Shown here piece by piece: positions 1 through 9,329 of a stretch of 64,000 nt of DNA; position 1 is the stretch's first letter; each line of letters opens with the position of its first letter. The stretch is taken from contig CBFHXF010000001.1 in assembly GCA_965659745.1 (NCBI GenBank), positions 1 to 64,000 on the forward strand, written 5' to 3'. The notes under the pieces are model-generated. The model ran no database searches. It was not told where the DNA came from and was given only the letters and a program-made list of their open reading frames with translations. Source of the DNA: VMCP01 sp965659745. Lineage in GTDB: Bacteria > Bacteroidota > Bacteroidia > NS11-12g > UBA955. The position numbers were made by a program, and so were the translations under genes.

Positions 1-625
1 TATTAATGTCGGAAAAGTACTCTAAGGCATGGTTGCCTAAATACATATCCAAATCACCGTCGTTGTCAAAATCAAAAAAGCCCGCACAAGATGCATTTCC
101 CGCATCGTCTACTCCCCATTCCTTGGTCAATTCTTTAAATGTGCCATTCTTTTGATTAATGAATAGCTTATTTCGTTTATCGTCTTTATTCTTTGAAGGC
201 CCACTGGCACAAACATAAATATCCAACCAGCCGTCGTTATTCACGTCGACCATACTTACGCCGGTCATCCAGTTTTGGGTTGATACGCCTGCTTTTTGCG
301 TAATGTCTTCGAATTCGAAATTTCCTTTATTCAGAAAAAGTTTCGAACTCGTTGCATTTCCCGAAAAGTACACATCATTCAGTCCATCGTTGTTGATATC
401 GCCAATACCTACACCGGCGCCATTAAATAAATAATGGTAGGTAAATTGACTTAAAGAATCGCTTTCTGGAACTACGTTAACAAATGATATACCTGATTTA
501 TCAGAATCAATTTTTTCAAATAGTGCTCCGGAATTTTCCTTTTCGGAACTCGTGCAAAAGGTAAATAGAGTAGAGGAAATTAATAGTGCCCCAGTGAGGT
601 AAATTGGATGTTTAAATGATTCCAT
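1..625 (-). CDS. VCBS/FG-GAP repeat lipoprotein, 3' end cut by window edge
   Basis: The ATG is at 625, one base past the rodA stop, and the frame stays open to the window edge. The first ~24 residues are hydrophobic and end at a Cys (residue 24, in ...FTFCTSS), consistent with a lipoprotein signal, although the residues before the Cys are a poor lipobox. At least three Asp-rich calcium-loop repeats follow (GDINNDGLNDVYF, VDVNNDGWLDIYV, FDFDNDGDLDMYL), which define FG-GAP/VCBS blades of the CRTAC1/ASPIC-like type. Such proteins are usually exported to the cell surface and form beta-propellers; the substrate is unknown. The spacing suggests it is transcribed with the cell-elongation genes upstream, but nothing seen links it functionally to them. 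The C-terminus, where an ASPIC/UnbV domain might lie, is outside the window. Confidence 0.85.
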   Translation of the reverse strand, partial: MESFKHPIYLTGALLISSTLFTFCTSSEKENSGALFEKIDSDKSGISFVNVVPESDSLSQFTYHYLFNGAGVGIGDINNDGLNDVYFSGNATSSKLFLNKGNFEFEDITQKAGVSTQNWMTGVSMVDVNNDGWLDIYVCASGPSKNKDDKRNKLFINQKNGTFKELTKEWGVDDAGNASCAGFFDFDNDGDLDMYLGNHALEYFSDIN

Positions 626-626
626 T

Positions 627-1898
627 TTAGTTGCGTCTTGCTTGGTCGTATCTCAAAAATACAAATAATAACAATGTAAAGCCCCAAAGTGAGCTTCCCC
701 CGAAAGAAATAAAGGGCAGAGGTATGCCAATTACCGGTACCAACCCTATAGTCATACCTATGTTAATGAGCCAGTGGAAGAAGAATATACTTGCGGCACT
801 ATATCCGAGAATTCTACCATATGTATCCGACTGTCTTTCGGCAATGATAACAAGTCTTGCAATGAAGATGAGGTATATAGAAAAGAAAACAAAAACACCT
901 AGGAATCCCCATTCCTCGCCGATAGTACAGAAAATAAAATCGGTATGTTGCTCGGGCACAAAGCCCATTTTGGTTTGTGAGCCGTTTAAAAATCCCCTTC
1001 CGTTTAGTTGTCCGGCACCAATAGCTATTTTAGATTGATCCAAGTTATAACCCATACCTCTTGGATCTTCCTTGAGTCCTAGTACAATCTCAATTCGATC
1101 TTTTTGATATTCTTTAAATAGTTTATCATAGGCCCATCCAATTACGGTCGAAAAGGCAAGGCTAATAGCAATCACCAATCCGATAGCCCATAATATCTGT
1201 TTGTGTTTTCTAAAAAAATAAAATAAAACCGCGGCAATGCTTATTAGAATGCCATAAAGCCAATAAATGGGTATCTCGTAACTGTTTAAGTAAATAGATG
1301 TAATGGCAAGTATACCAAACCATATAGCACTCATTAGTATATATCCTGGCATGCCCTCTCTATACAATACTAAATAAAACGAAAAGAAGACCAATGCGGT
1401 TCCTGTATCATTTTGTGCGAGAACAACAATTAAGGGAAGTGTAATGATTCCCAATGAAATAGACATGTTTTTTAGTCCTTTGAAACGCATTCCATAGCCA
1501 CCCAAAAACTTTGCCAATGCCATTGCTGTAGCAAGTTTTGCAAATTCGGAGGGTTGTATACCAATTCCCCCAAAGCCGAACCATGATTTAGCTCCTGCAA
1601 CTTCGCGCCCCAAAAAAAGCACCGATATATTCAATAAAATAAAGAATCCATAGGCATAATACGATAAGTAATTTATAAAAACCACGTTGGTATATGATAC
1701 TACTACGATGATTAAAACCGCGCCGCCAATCCAAAATAATTGCTTTAGGGCCACAGATGATAGTTGGAAGCCCTCCTGATTAACATCTGTTGTTACAGAA
1801 TAGATATTTAACCACCCAATAAGTAATAACAGAGAATAGGATAGAACCGCAACCCAATCTAAATTTCCTTCTCTGTTTTGTTGATCTTGATATTTCAT
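627..1898 (-). CDS. rodA: Rod-shape SEDS glycosyltransferase RodA
   Basis: This 423-residue polytopic membrane protein belongs to the SEDS family (RodA/FtsW), which polymerises lipid II glycan strands during lateral wall growth together with PBP2. About ten hydrophobic segments are visible. SEDS signatures include GIQPSEFAKLA near residue 115, the PEQHTDFIF motif near residue 320, and the C-terminal GIPLPFISFGGSS motif that marks RodA/FtsW. The start overlaps the PBP2 stop by 4 bp (ATGA), giving likely translational coupling. It lies in the operon mreB-mreC-mreD-PBP2-rodA, which favours RodA over FtsW. Length is normal for the family and no key motif is missing. Confidence 0.97.
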   Translation of the reverse strand: MKYQDQQNREGNLDWVAVLSYSLLLLIGWLNIYSVTTDVNQEGFQLSSVALKQLFWIGGAVLIIVVVSYTNVVFINYLSYYAYGFFILLNISVLFLGREVAGAKSWFGFGGIGIQPSEFAKLATAMALAKFLGGYGMRFKGLKNMSISLGIITLPLIVVLAQNDTGTALVFFSFYLVLYREGMPGYILMSAIWFGILAITSIYLNSYEIPIYWLYGILISIAAVLFYFFRKHKQILWAIGLVIAISLAFSTVIGWAYDKLFKEYQKDRIEIVLGLKEDPRGMGYNLDQSKIAIGAGQLNGRGFLNGSQTKMGFVPEQHTDFIFCTIGEEWGFLGVFVFFSIYLIFIARLVIIAERQSDTYGRILGYSAASIFFFHWLINIGMTIGLVPVIGIPLPFISFGGSSLWGFTLLLFVFLRYDQARRN

Positions 1899-3745
1899 TG
1901 AGGCTCTATTACACTATTTTTAATTCGCTCTAACAAATAGGGTACTCTTGTGGTTGTATCTGGATATAAATACTTTTCAATGACTAAATTACTAATCGGA
2001 GCCGCATACGTAGACCCAAATCCGGCATTCTCAACGATTACGGCTACTGCAATTTTAGGATTGTTTCTTGGGGCAAATGAAATGAACAGAGAATGGTCTT
2101 TTCCGTGTGGGTTTTGAGCCGTTCCGGTTTTACCGCAGATATCTACACCCGGAATGCCCGTGCCATTACCCGTTCCCCCTGGTTGCATTACTTTGCTCAT
2201 TCCTTCAATAACCGTTTCAAAGTGTTGAGGATTGATAGTAGTTCTATGTATTTGACGGAATTTTCGCAACCATGAAGTGTCGGTATTTCCTTCGATTGAT
2301 TTCACCAAGTGTGGGGTATAATAATAGCCTCTATTAGCAAGTATAGCCGCAACATTTGCCAATTGCAGTGGCGTTAGTAATATTTCTCCTTGGCCAATTC
2401 CAAGGGAAACCACTTGTGAGCTACGCCATTTTTTACCATGTCTTTTTGCGAGTCCCTCAACTGATGGAATATTTCCTTTTGCTTCCCCCAATAAATCAAT
2501 ACCCGTAGGATTCCCTAATCCAAAGCTTCTCCAATGCTTTTCCAATACCCGATACCCCTCGTGAACATTTCCATACTGTGGATGATCGATTATTTGCCTG
2601 AAAAGATCGCAATAATAAGCATTACACGAAATTTGAATGGATCCAACAACATCCAATGGACTTGGGTGGCCATGGCATCCGATTACGATGCTTCCCATGT
2701 GATATCCGCCAGCACAGCCTTTTCTTGTAGAGGGTGTTATAATGCCTTCTTGCAATCCAATTAATGCCAAAACCGTTTTTACCGTACTTCCAGGAGGATA
2801 CACGCCTTTAACCGCTCTGTTGTAAAGTGGTTTTTTAGGATCGATTAACATTTTTCGGAATGCTTTATTTCTTTCTTTTCCCACCAATTCATTTGGATCG
2901 AAATCGGGTTTGTTGACAAAAACTAATATTTCACCAGTTTTCGGTTCAATAGCTACAATGCTGCCGCGCTTCCCTTGGAATAAGAGCTCAGCATAACGCT
3001 GAAGGTTTACATCAAGCGTACTAATGACATCAGGGCCTGAAATAGCAGGAATGTTAAACGATTCGTTATTAACTTCCCCTCGTTCCTTGTAGGTTCTGTC
3101 TTGCCAAACCGTTTTAACTCCTTTAACGCCTCTAAATACTTCTTCGTAATACTTTTCGATTCCTGTTATGCCCACTAAATCACCCGGCTGATAATAAGAG
3201 TCTTCCTTTAATAATGATTCACTCGCCTCGCCTAAATATCCTAAAGCGTGCGCTCCACCTTGAATGTTATAGGTTCTATCCGTTCTAGGTTCAACGTAAA
3301 ATCCACGAAGCCGATACAAGTTTTCTCGTAAAATAGTATATTGTTTTTCCGACAAATTTGAGTAGAACAAAGCAGAACGATCGTAGGCATTATTTTTCCT
3401 CCTTTTTCGTGACTGAATCCAAGTTTCGATAAGTAGTTTTTCATAAAACGCGGTATCTATGCCAAGTACTTCACAAACAAACTGACGATTATTGCTATCT
3501 AAGTCTTTGGGAAAAGCAAATAAATCATACATAACGAAGTTTTTTGCAATGATATTGTTATTTCTATCGTAAATAACCGATCTAGAAGGGTAGAGCGTGA
3601 TTTTATTCAAAGCATTGTTGATGGCTTTGATCTCGTATTTATCTCCCACCAGTTGTAAGCTACCTACACGGATGAGGTATGCGAGGTAAAAAAGGATAAA
3701 AAGCCCTATGAAAACTTTAGATCGATTTTTATTTAAGTCTTGCAT
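1895..3745 (-). CDS. mrdA: Penicillin-binding protein 2 (elongasome transpeptidase)
   Basis: 616 residues. An N-terminal membrane anchor (about residues 11-31) is followed by a PBP dimerisation domain (roughly 50-220) and a class B transpeptidase domain. The active-site motifs are intact: STVK with nucleophile Ser320 and Lys323, SCN (SxN type) at 373-375, and KTGTA from Lys539. This is the DD-transpeptidase that cross-links peptidoglycan during elongation and is the partner of RodA encoded next. The start overlaps the mreD stop by one base (TGATG) and the end overlaps rodA by 4 bp. It could be named PbpA in other genomes; the operon position makes the elongation role secure. Confidence 0.96.
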   Translation of the reverse strand: MQDLNKNRSKVFIGLFILFYLAYLIRVGSLQLVGDKYEIKAINNALNKITLYPSRSVIYDRNNNIIAKNFVMYDLFAFPKDLDSNNRQFVCEVLGIDTAFYEKLLIETWIQSRKRRKNNAYDRSALFYSNLSEKQYTILRENLYRLRGFYVEPRTDRTYNIQGGAHALGYLGEASESLLKEDSYYQPGDLVGITGIEKYYEEVFRGVKGVKTVWQDRTYKERGEVNNESFNIPAISGPDVISTLDVNLQRYAELLFQGKRGSIVAIEPKTGEILVFVNKPDFDPNELVGKERNKAFRKMLIDPKKPLYNRAVKGVYPPGSTVKTVLALIGLQEGIITPSTRKGCAGGYHMGSIVIGCHGHPSPLDVVGSIQISCNAYYCDLFRQIIDHPQYGNVHEGYRVLEKHWRSFGLGNPTGIDLLGEAKGNIPSVEGLAKRHGKKWRSSQVVSLGIGQGEILLTPLQLANVAAILANRGYYYTPHLVKSIEGNTDTSWLRKFRQIHRTTINPQHFETVIEGMSKVMQPGGTGNGTGIPGVDICGKTGTAQNPHGKDHSLFISFAPRNNPKIAVAVIVENAGFGSTYAAPISNLVIEKYLYPDTTTRVPYLLERIKNSVIEPQ

Positions 3746-4251
3746 CAGTGGTTAAATACATTCTTGTACAACAATATTAACAACAAGGTACCAATTGATG
3801 ATAGAACCGTACTTATGATAATGTCAAATAAATAGGCAGCGCTAAAAAAGTCAAGACTAAAAAAGGCGAGATGGTGAATGGCGATTAAAGAAAGGCTGTA
3901 ATAAATGAAAGTCATCCAGCCTTTACTGTGAATATTTAAATAAGACTCTCCCTGTAGCTGTAAAGATTCAAAATCAATAAACCTTCTTTCGATATGATAT
4001 TTTAAAAAAATCATCAAAACGCAACTGGCGGCATGCGTGCCGAAAGAACCTGATAGTAAATCTATTAAGGTTCCAAATAAAAATGCCAAAATGAGATATC
4101 CGAATTTATCAAAATTGATGGGAATGATTAGAAAAACAACCAAATAGGGCATGGGATGGAGCCAAAAACCCAAGTCTACTTGCTGTATGATGAAAACTTG
4201 CAAGAATGCCACAATCAAAGCAATTCCAATTATTTTCAAGCTTTGTATCAT
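3745..4251 (-). CDS. mreD: Rod shape-determining protein MreD
   Basis: A 168-residue, very hydrophobic protein with about five membrane segments and no soluble domain, as expected for MreD, the integral membrane member of the MreBCD complex. MreD sequences diverge strongly, so the call rests on size, topology, and position directly between mreC and PBP2. It contains the FGTLIDLLSGSFG stretch (about residues 59-71), which resembles the conserved G-x-x-x-D-x-x-x-G region of the family. The start overlaps mreC by 4 bp and the stop shares one base with the PBP2 start. Confidence 0.9.
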   Translation of the reverse strand: MIQSLKIIGIALIVAFLQVFIIQQVDLGFWLHPMPYLVVFLIIPINFDKFGYLILAFLFGTLIDLLSGSFGTHAASCVLMIFLKYHIERRFIDFESLQLQGESYLNIHSKGWMTFIYYSLSLIAIHHLAFFSLDFFSAAYLFDIIISTVLSSIGTLLLILLYKNVFNH

Positions 4252-5093
4252 GGTTCAATATTAGAATTTAACTTGTCCAATTCCTTGTAGGTATTGTTTT
4301 TAACGCAATAAACATAATGTAAACGACTAAAATCGGTAGTATACTGAATTTTAATCCTCTGATATTGTTGCTGTAACGCTTTTTGGGCCTCAACTACTTT
4401 GGCTACGGGGATTCCTGGGGGGAATATATTTGAATAATTACTGCTCAATAATATTTGTCCTTTTTTCACATCTTCAGTACGGTTCACTTCTTTCAAGTAA
4501 CCATACCGAGCATCGTTCCCTTCCCATTTTACAACCCCTTGTCGCAATCGTAATTCTGGTATGAATGGGGTGATTTCAAATTTGGAGTTCAACACCGACA
4601 TGACTCTAGAAAAGTTGTTGGATGTGGTTATTACAACACCCGCTACGCCTTTGGGACTTAAAACGGCCATGCCTACTTCAATTCCTTGATTTGTGCCTTG
4701 GTTTATAAAGAAGAAATTATCTCTTTTGTTAGTTGAATTGCGAATTACTTCAGCAGGGAAATAGCTGTATATCTGTTTATAATCCGATGTGTTTGAAGTA
4801 TCAGTGAAAGTAGAATCGAATTGGGAAAATGAGGGAAGATAATTATCTTTTAATCGTTGTCTTAGTTGGGCATTTTCTTCTTTTAGGTAGAGGTTCTCCT
4901 GTCTCAATGAGAGGTATTCCGTCAAATTGGTCCGGGATTGATCAATCGTTCTAAAAAAAGAAACACTTTGATTGAAATAAAAAGAATGCTGATACAGTTG
5001 GTAGCGAAGTACCAAATTAAATGAAAATGCAAATAAGAAAATAGCGGTTAACGGATAGGCATTGTTCCGAATCCATCGAATAATTACCCACAT
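4248..5093 (-). CDS. mreC: Rod shape-determining protein MreC
   Basis: A 281-residue bitopic protein. One N-terminal transmembrane segment (about residues 12-30) is followed by a short coiled coil (about 57-86, rich in Leu, Glu and Gln) and then the periplasmic double beta-barrel domain. The family signature is visible around residues 130-160, where GTNQGIEVGMAV and GVAGVV resemble the conserved G-x-x-x-G-x-x-V and G-x-V-G motifs. MreC forms periplasmic filaments and activates PBP2 in the elongasome. The gene begins 12 bp after mreB and overlaps mreD by 4 bp. Confidence 0.95.
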   Translation of the reverse strand: MWVIIRWIRNNAYPLTAIFLFAFSFNLVLRYQLYQHSFYFNQSVSFFRTIDQSRTNLTEYLSLRQENLYLKEENAQLRQRLKDNYLPSFSQFDSTFTDTSNTSDYKQIYSYFPAEVIRNSTNKRDNFFFINQGTNQGIEVGMAVLSPKGVAGVVITTSNNFSRVMSVLNSKFEITPFIPELRLRQGVVKWEGNDARYGYLKEVNRTEDVKKGQILLSSNYSNIFPPGIPVAKVVEAQKALQQQYQRIKIQYTTDFSRLHYVYCVKNNTYKELDKLNSNIEP

Positions 5094-5105
5094 GAAAATT
5101 TACGT

Positions 5106-6131
5106 TTAGGCCGTCATTAAGAATTTGAATTTGCCAATATTCTTAAGGGCAGTACCTGTGCCACGCACGACTGCGCGCAATGGATCTTCGGCAATATTCA
5201 CACGCAGTTTTGTTTTTGCAGAAATACGTTTGTCAAGTCCTCTTAAAAGTGCACCGCCTCCGGTAAGCCAAATTCCATTGGTAAGGATGTCGGCACTTAA
5301 TTCTGGGGGAGATTGTTCCAAGGCGCGAAGAATGGCTTCTTCTACCTTCATGATGCTTTTGTCTAGACATCGAGCAATTTCATGGTACCCTACGTGTATG
5401 CTCTTGGGAATTCCTGTCATCAAATCACGACCGTGCACCGCGTAGTCCTCAGGCGGATTTTCTAATTCTTGTAATGCACTGCCTATAGAAATTTTGATTT
5501 TCTCAGCAGTACGTTCTCCTATCAAAAGGTTGTGCTCTCGGCGCATGTATTCTACGATATCTAGGTTGAATTCATCCCCTGCAACCCGTATGGATTCGTC
5601 ACAAACAATTCCGCCCAAGGCAATAATGGCAATTTCGGTGGTTCCACCGCCAATGTCTATTATCATATTTCCCTGAGGTTGAGTTACATCAATGCCAATA
5701 CCTACGGCAGCTGCCATAGGTTCATGAATCAAATATACTTCTTTAGCACCCGAGCGTTCAGCGCTGTCTTTTACGGCGCGTTTTTCAACTTCGGTAATTC
5801 CAGAAGGAATGCAAATTACCATTTTCAATTGTGGACTTATCCACTGTTGGCGTTGATTCATCATTTTAATCATGCCTCTTATCATGTGTTCCGCCGCTTG
5901 GAAGTCGGCAATTACACCGTCTTTTAAAGGCCTAATGGTTCGGATGCCTTCATTTTCCTTGCCGTACATCTGCATGGCTTCGCGACCAATGGCGATAACG
6001 TTACCTGTATTTCTTTCTAATGCAATAATGGAAGGTTCGTCTACAACGACCTTCTCTTTATGTATAATGAGGGTATTGGCTGTCCCTAAATCAATGGCCA
6101 ATTCTTGTGTTAAAAAGCTAAAAATTCCCAT
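5106..6131 (-). CDS. mreB: Actin-like cell-shape protein MreB
   Basis: 341 residues when read from the ATG at 6131; an in-frame ATG four codons upstream gives a poorer N-terminus (MLTP). The preferred start, MGIFSFLTQELAIDLGTANT, matches MreB well, including a short hydrophobic membrane-binding N-terminus. Actin-fold motifs are present: phosphate 1 (DLGTANT), phosphate 2 (DIGGGTTEIA) and the adenosine motif (TGGGALLRGLD). MreB polymerises under the inner membrane and positions the PBP2-RodA synthase encoded downstream. It is the first gene of the operon. A one-mismatch -7 box (TTATTTTG on the minus strand, 6148-6155) lies 16 nt upstream. Confidence 0.97.
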   Translation of the reverse strand: MGIFSFLTQELAIDLGTANTLIIHKEKVVVDEPSIIALERNTGNVIAIGREAMQMYGKENEGIRTIRPLKDGVIADFQAAEHMIRGMIKMMNQRQQWISPQLKMVICIPSGITEVEKRAVKDSAERSGAKEVYLIHEPMAAAVGIGIDVTQPQGNMIIDIGGGTTEIAIIALGGIVCDESIRVAGDEFNLDIVEYMRREHNLLIGERTAEKIKISIGSALQELENPPEDYAVHGRDLMTGIPKSIHVGYHEIARCLDKSIMKVEEAILRALEQSPPELSADILTNGIWLTGGGALLRGLDKRISAKTKLRVNIAEDPLRAVVRGTGTALKNIGKFKFLMTA

Positions 6132-6196
6132 GGGTGTTAACAACTTGCAAAATAAAGCAAAATCTCCGGTTTACGGTGATAAATAAGCAGGGATTT

Positions 6197-9100
6197 TTAA
6201 AAATTCTTCCCAAGCGATAAAAGCAATCTGGGAGCCATTCTTGTCGTTCCAAGACGCCCCTCTGCATACTCGATTCTAAATGGATACCCCAATAGGTTCA
6301 TTTGAGCTCCAATTCCCGTGCCACTTATCCATGGGTTTTGGCGGGTGCTGGCGCTTAGATTGTAATTGGGTGTGGCAATGACTCTAGTGTTGTAAGGGTT
6401 GCTGTAATGGGAGGGGAGGTCTCCATAAAAAGCAAGTCCTGCATCAAAAAAACCATAAATAACCATACTTTTCCAAAAGACCCTCTCTTTTAATGAATTT
6501 GGAAATAATCGAAGTAGAGGCAATCCTATTTCGTGTTGCATATGTAAAAAACTATTCCCAATTCTGCTTGCAACTTGAAGTCCCCTTATTGGAAGTCCTC
6601 CCATCCAAAACTGATTTTGGTAGTCACGCAAGCGATTATATTGTACGTCTGTATTTGCTGTCTGGGAAATCCAACCCTGCTGACCTCCCAACATGTAACT
6701 AACGTTGCTTTTTGAAAAAGAATATCTTGCGCTTGCTTTGGATTTCCATTGAAATAAATATAGTCTGCCTTTCGCGGCATAGGTGCCTCCAAATGATAAG
6801 GTTGGGATCCATTTGTTTTGATGATAAATGGTGCCAGTTGTGAATTTGTTATCTAATAAATATTCAATGCTTTGAAAGGTTTTATTTGAAGCCTTGCCAA
6901 AGGTTGTTAAATGTATGGGTAATTGAAGCAACCATCGAGTTGTAGTGGGTGTAAGTACCTTTTCTTTGGAATTGTTTAGTGCTATGATTTGACTGTTTAA
7001 GACCTCCCCACTCATAGAGGTGTTCCACTTTTTTTGATGTTGCTCTATGGTTGTGCAAAATTCTACACTTCGATTCCTGTAATTGGTAGTGCTGTTTTCG
7101 CTGTATTGGCGGAGTCTGTATGAAAACGAACTGGCATAAGTGCGATTTTTTGTGCCGATTCGTTTGTGTGCGAGCTTTAATCCAATTCTACGGCGATTTA
7201 AATTGCTGAATAACTCTAGGTCGAACCTTTGCTTGTTGGTCACTTCTAAGAAAGTATTTTTGAAAAAAAATGTTAATGGCGAATTGTATTGCTGCGTGGG
7301 ACTTACCCTTCCGTCGTACGGGGTGTTGAAGTCAGAATTGCCTATGTAAAAACTACTGCGATGTAGGTAAAACCAAGGAGTAAATTCGGCTTTTGACCAT
7401 TGTTTATTGGTTTTGTGTGTTGCTAAGGGTAATGTGGTTTTAGAATGCAACTTTGGCGGATAAGGCGAGGTAAATTTCAACCTATTCGGATATGTTTTTG
7501 TCGTTGAAATAGTAGCATCTACAAAATGGGCAGTGTCAAAACTTAACGTAACCCTTACAAAAGTATCACTGTCGAAAATCGGCGTAATTAAATCAATTAC
7601 ATTAACATTCCATCTGTTTTTTGCGATGTAGAATTCAATGAACTTTCCGGTATTGGAAATTTTGATTTGTTGATACGATAGCCCTTTGGTGGGTGTCTTA
7701 GTAATAACATTCTCGGATTGTTGTTTGTCGAAGTAGTATACCGCATCTTCGGTAGCGGAATTGGCTATAAAGCTGAATTTGGTCTTGTTTTCTAAAATTA
7801 CATTCTGAAAATTATTAACTTTAAAGTCTTGGTATATATTTGTTAATGAATATTTACTTAAAGTATCACTCCAATTCAATTCGACGAAATGAGCAATCGA
7901 ATTGTGACCTTCTCGTTTGTAAAGTATCGCAAAAACTCGATTATCGGCTTCGATATAAAGTTCGTCAATTTTATAACTTTCGGGATTTAAAAGTCGACTG
8001 TGTAGTAAAGATTTTTTTTGGAGCGAATAATATTGAAGGTAGGTTTCCCCGGGTATTTCTTTTAGTAAAATTGCAGTATCACCTTTGATTTTGACAAGCT
8101 TATATCTAGACGCTTTAGGGAGTTTTAACAACATCGCAGAAGTTCTGATTTGCCAATTACTCTTGAAATACAAGCAAATCCATTCACGTTTACTTTCGTC
8201 ATATGCCCAACTCGTTTCTTGAAATTTGGGAAAAGGCAATTCCGAAAGCAGTTTGTTTGTATGCAACAATCGCTTGCTTTGTTCTTTGGTTTGCCATAAA
8301 TAAGATTCCTCATAGTGCGCAGTTGTTACCGTTACCAATGCAGATTCAGTGAAAGGTTCATATAGAAATTGAGCCCGGTGAAGTGCATCGTTTTCAATCT
8401 CAATAAATGCATCTGATTCATTACTCAAAAAGGGTTCATTCTGCTGTAATTCTACTATTTTAGTATCCAACCATTCTTTGAAAGGCACATTGAAGTGATA
8501 AAGGAAAGAGTTTTCAAAATTCTCTGCAAACTTTATCAATGTCCAAAATACACTATTTAAATTTCGGCCTTTTTCCTTTTCGAAAAAATACCAAAGCACT
8601 TTGCCGAATAAAATCTGATTTTGCGGATCAATAAAGTTTAGATTTCGGAATGCATGGTTTTTCGACTGGGCTTTAAACTGTAAGAAGTCTTCTCTACTTA
8701 TGCCGCCCGCAAAATATTCAACAAAGCCATTTACCAGCCACGAAGGTGTATTTTGATAAATAGGGTCTGTAAATCTATCTCTATATGTAAATCCAAGTAA
8801 AAACTCATTTAAGAATTGCCTTGCAGTAGCTCTTCTGATTTGATATTCTATATCAATATTATTTCCCGTTAATAAAATAGGATGGTATACTGAGCCAAGT
8901 ATGTTGGTTTCGAAATAGGGGTTGTATAAGTATCTGAGGTCTGATTTGTCGGTGAAATACTGTTGATAGTCTTGGTAGTTTTCAAAAACAATCAGATGTA
9001 TTCTATCACTTGTTTTATAAATGAGGTTTCTTTCGAGTTCATCAAGTGACCTTTCAGAAATATCTAAAGATACCTTTATGATAGAGGTTTCAGCATTGAA

Positions 9101-9241
9101 TTTTTCAGGGATTAACCATTCAATTCGACCTTTTGTGAGAGCTTTATATTTGGGATCATTATTATTGGCGGAAGCAAATGCGGTAGATAAACACCCTATG
9201 AACAGGAAACACATAAGTTGCTTGGAGTAAAGTCGCCACAT
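6197..9241 (-). CDS. Outer-membrane beta-barrel protein with degenerate peptidase-like N-terminal domain
   Basis: About 1014 residues. I prefer the ATG at 9241 to the GTG just before it, because a perfect -7 box (TATATTTG on the minus strand, 9246-9253) ends 4 nt upstream. A signal peptide covers residues 1-25. Residues ~30-270 resemble a peptidase-MA type gluzincin: the downstream helper motif PSWLVNGFVEYFAGG is kept, but the place where HExxH should be reads RRATARQFLNEF, so the catalytic site looks lost. The middle section has no recognisable motifs and may be a propeller-like or spacer region. The last ~350 residues alternate as beta-strands, end in Phe and resemble the surface-antigen/Omp85-type barrel (for example FRIEYAEGRLG). 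Related Bacteroidota proteins are often labelled TolB-like. The exact function is unknown. Confidence 0.7.
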   Translation of the reverse strand: MWRLYSKQLMCFLFIGCLSTAFASANNNDPKYKALTKGRIEWLIPEKFNAETSIIKVSLDISERSLDELERNLIYKTSDRIHLIVFENYQDYQQYFTDKSDLRYLYNPYFETNILGSVYHPILLTGNNIDIEYQIRRATARQFLNEFLLGFTYRDRFTDPIYQNTPSWLVNGFVEYFAGGISREDFLQFKAQSKNHAFRNLNFIDPQNQILFGKVLWYFFEKEKGRNLNSVFWTLIKFAENFENSFLYHFNVPFKEWLDTKIVELQQNEPFLSNESDAFIEIENDALHRAQFLYEPFTESALVTVTTAHYEESYLWQTKEQSKRLLHTNKLLSELPFPKFQETSWAYDESKREWICLYFKSNWQIRTSAMLLKLPKASRYKLVKIKGDTAILLKEIPGETYLQYYSLQKKSLLHSRLLNPESYKIDELYIEADNRVFAILYKREGHNSIAHFVELNWSDTLSKYSLTNIYQDFKVNNFQNVILENKTKFSFIANSATEDAVYYFDKQQSENVITKTPTKGLSYQQIKISNTGKFIEFYIAKNRWNVNVIDLITPIFDSDTFVRVTLSFDTAHFVDATISTTKTYPNRLKFTSPYPPKLHSKTTLPLATHKTNKQWSKAEFTPWFYLHRSSFYIGNSDFNTPYDGRVSPTQQYNSPLTFFFKNTFLEVTNKQRFDLELFSNLNRRRIGLKLAHKRIGTKNRTYASSFSYRLRQYSENSTTNYRNRSVEFCTTIEQHQKKWNTSMSGEVLNSQIIALNNSKEKVLTPTTTRWLLQLPIHLTTFGKASNKTFQSIEYLLDNKFTTGTIYHQNKWIPTLSFGGTYAAKGRLYLFQWKSKASARYSFSKSNVSYMLGGQQGWISQTANTDVQYNRLRDYQNQFWMGGLPIRGLQVASRIGNSFLHMQHEIGLPLLRLFPNSLKERVFWKSMVIYGFFDAGLAFYGDLPSHYSNPYNTRVIATPNYNLSASTRQNPWISGTGIGAQMNLLGYPFRIEYAEGRLGTTRMAPRLLLSLGKNF

Positions 9242-9245
9242 CACT

Positions 9246-9253
9246 CAAATATA
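9246..9253 (-). promoter_or_regulatory. -7 promoter box of the outer-membrane barrel gene
   Basis: Reads TATATTTG on the minus strand, a perfect match to TAnnTTTG, ending 4 nt before the ATG at 9241. The expected transcription start falls on or next to the start codon. Confidence 0.6.
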
Positions 9254-9317
9254 GGAATAACTTATTATTTCTAGCAGATTCAAGACCATTTGTTGGGCAC
9301 ATTATTTTAAAAGATTG

Positions 9318-9325
9318 TACTTTCG
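9318..9325 (+). promoter_or_regulatory. -7 promoter box of rocD
   Basis: TACTTTCG is a one-mismatch TAnnTTTG box ending 4 nt before the rocD ATG at 9330. A possible -33 TTG lies at 9293-9295, with a 22-nt spacer. This implies a leaderless mRNA and argues against the TTG at 9315 as the start codon. Confidence 0.5.
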
Positions 9326-9329
9326 CATA

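Noticed and set aside
631..1038. 135-codon plus-strand frame inside rodA
   Set aside because: It lies antisense to a well-supported gene, with no promoter and no recognisable protein pattern. Many other antisense frames in the window were dropped for the same reason.
5125..6186. Run of plus-strand frames opposite mreB
   Set aside because: They mirror the biased codon use of mreB and show no domain, signal or spacing of their own.
9315..9329. TTG start five codons upstream of rocD ATG
   Set aside because: It overlaps the -7 box region, and MSKANYHIDLEDQYG from the ATG matches the family's N-terminus better.
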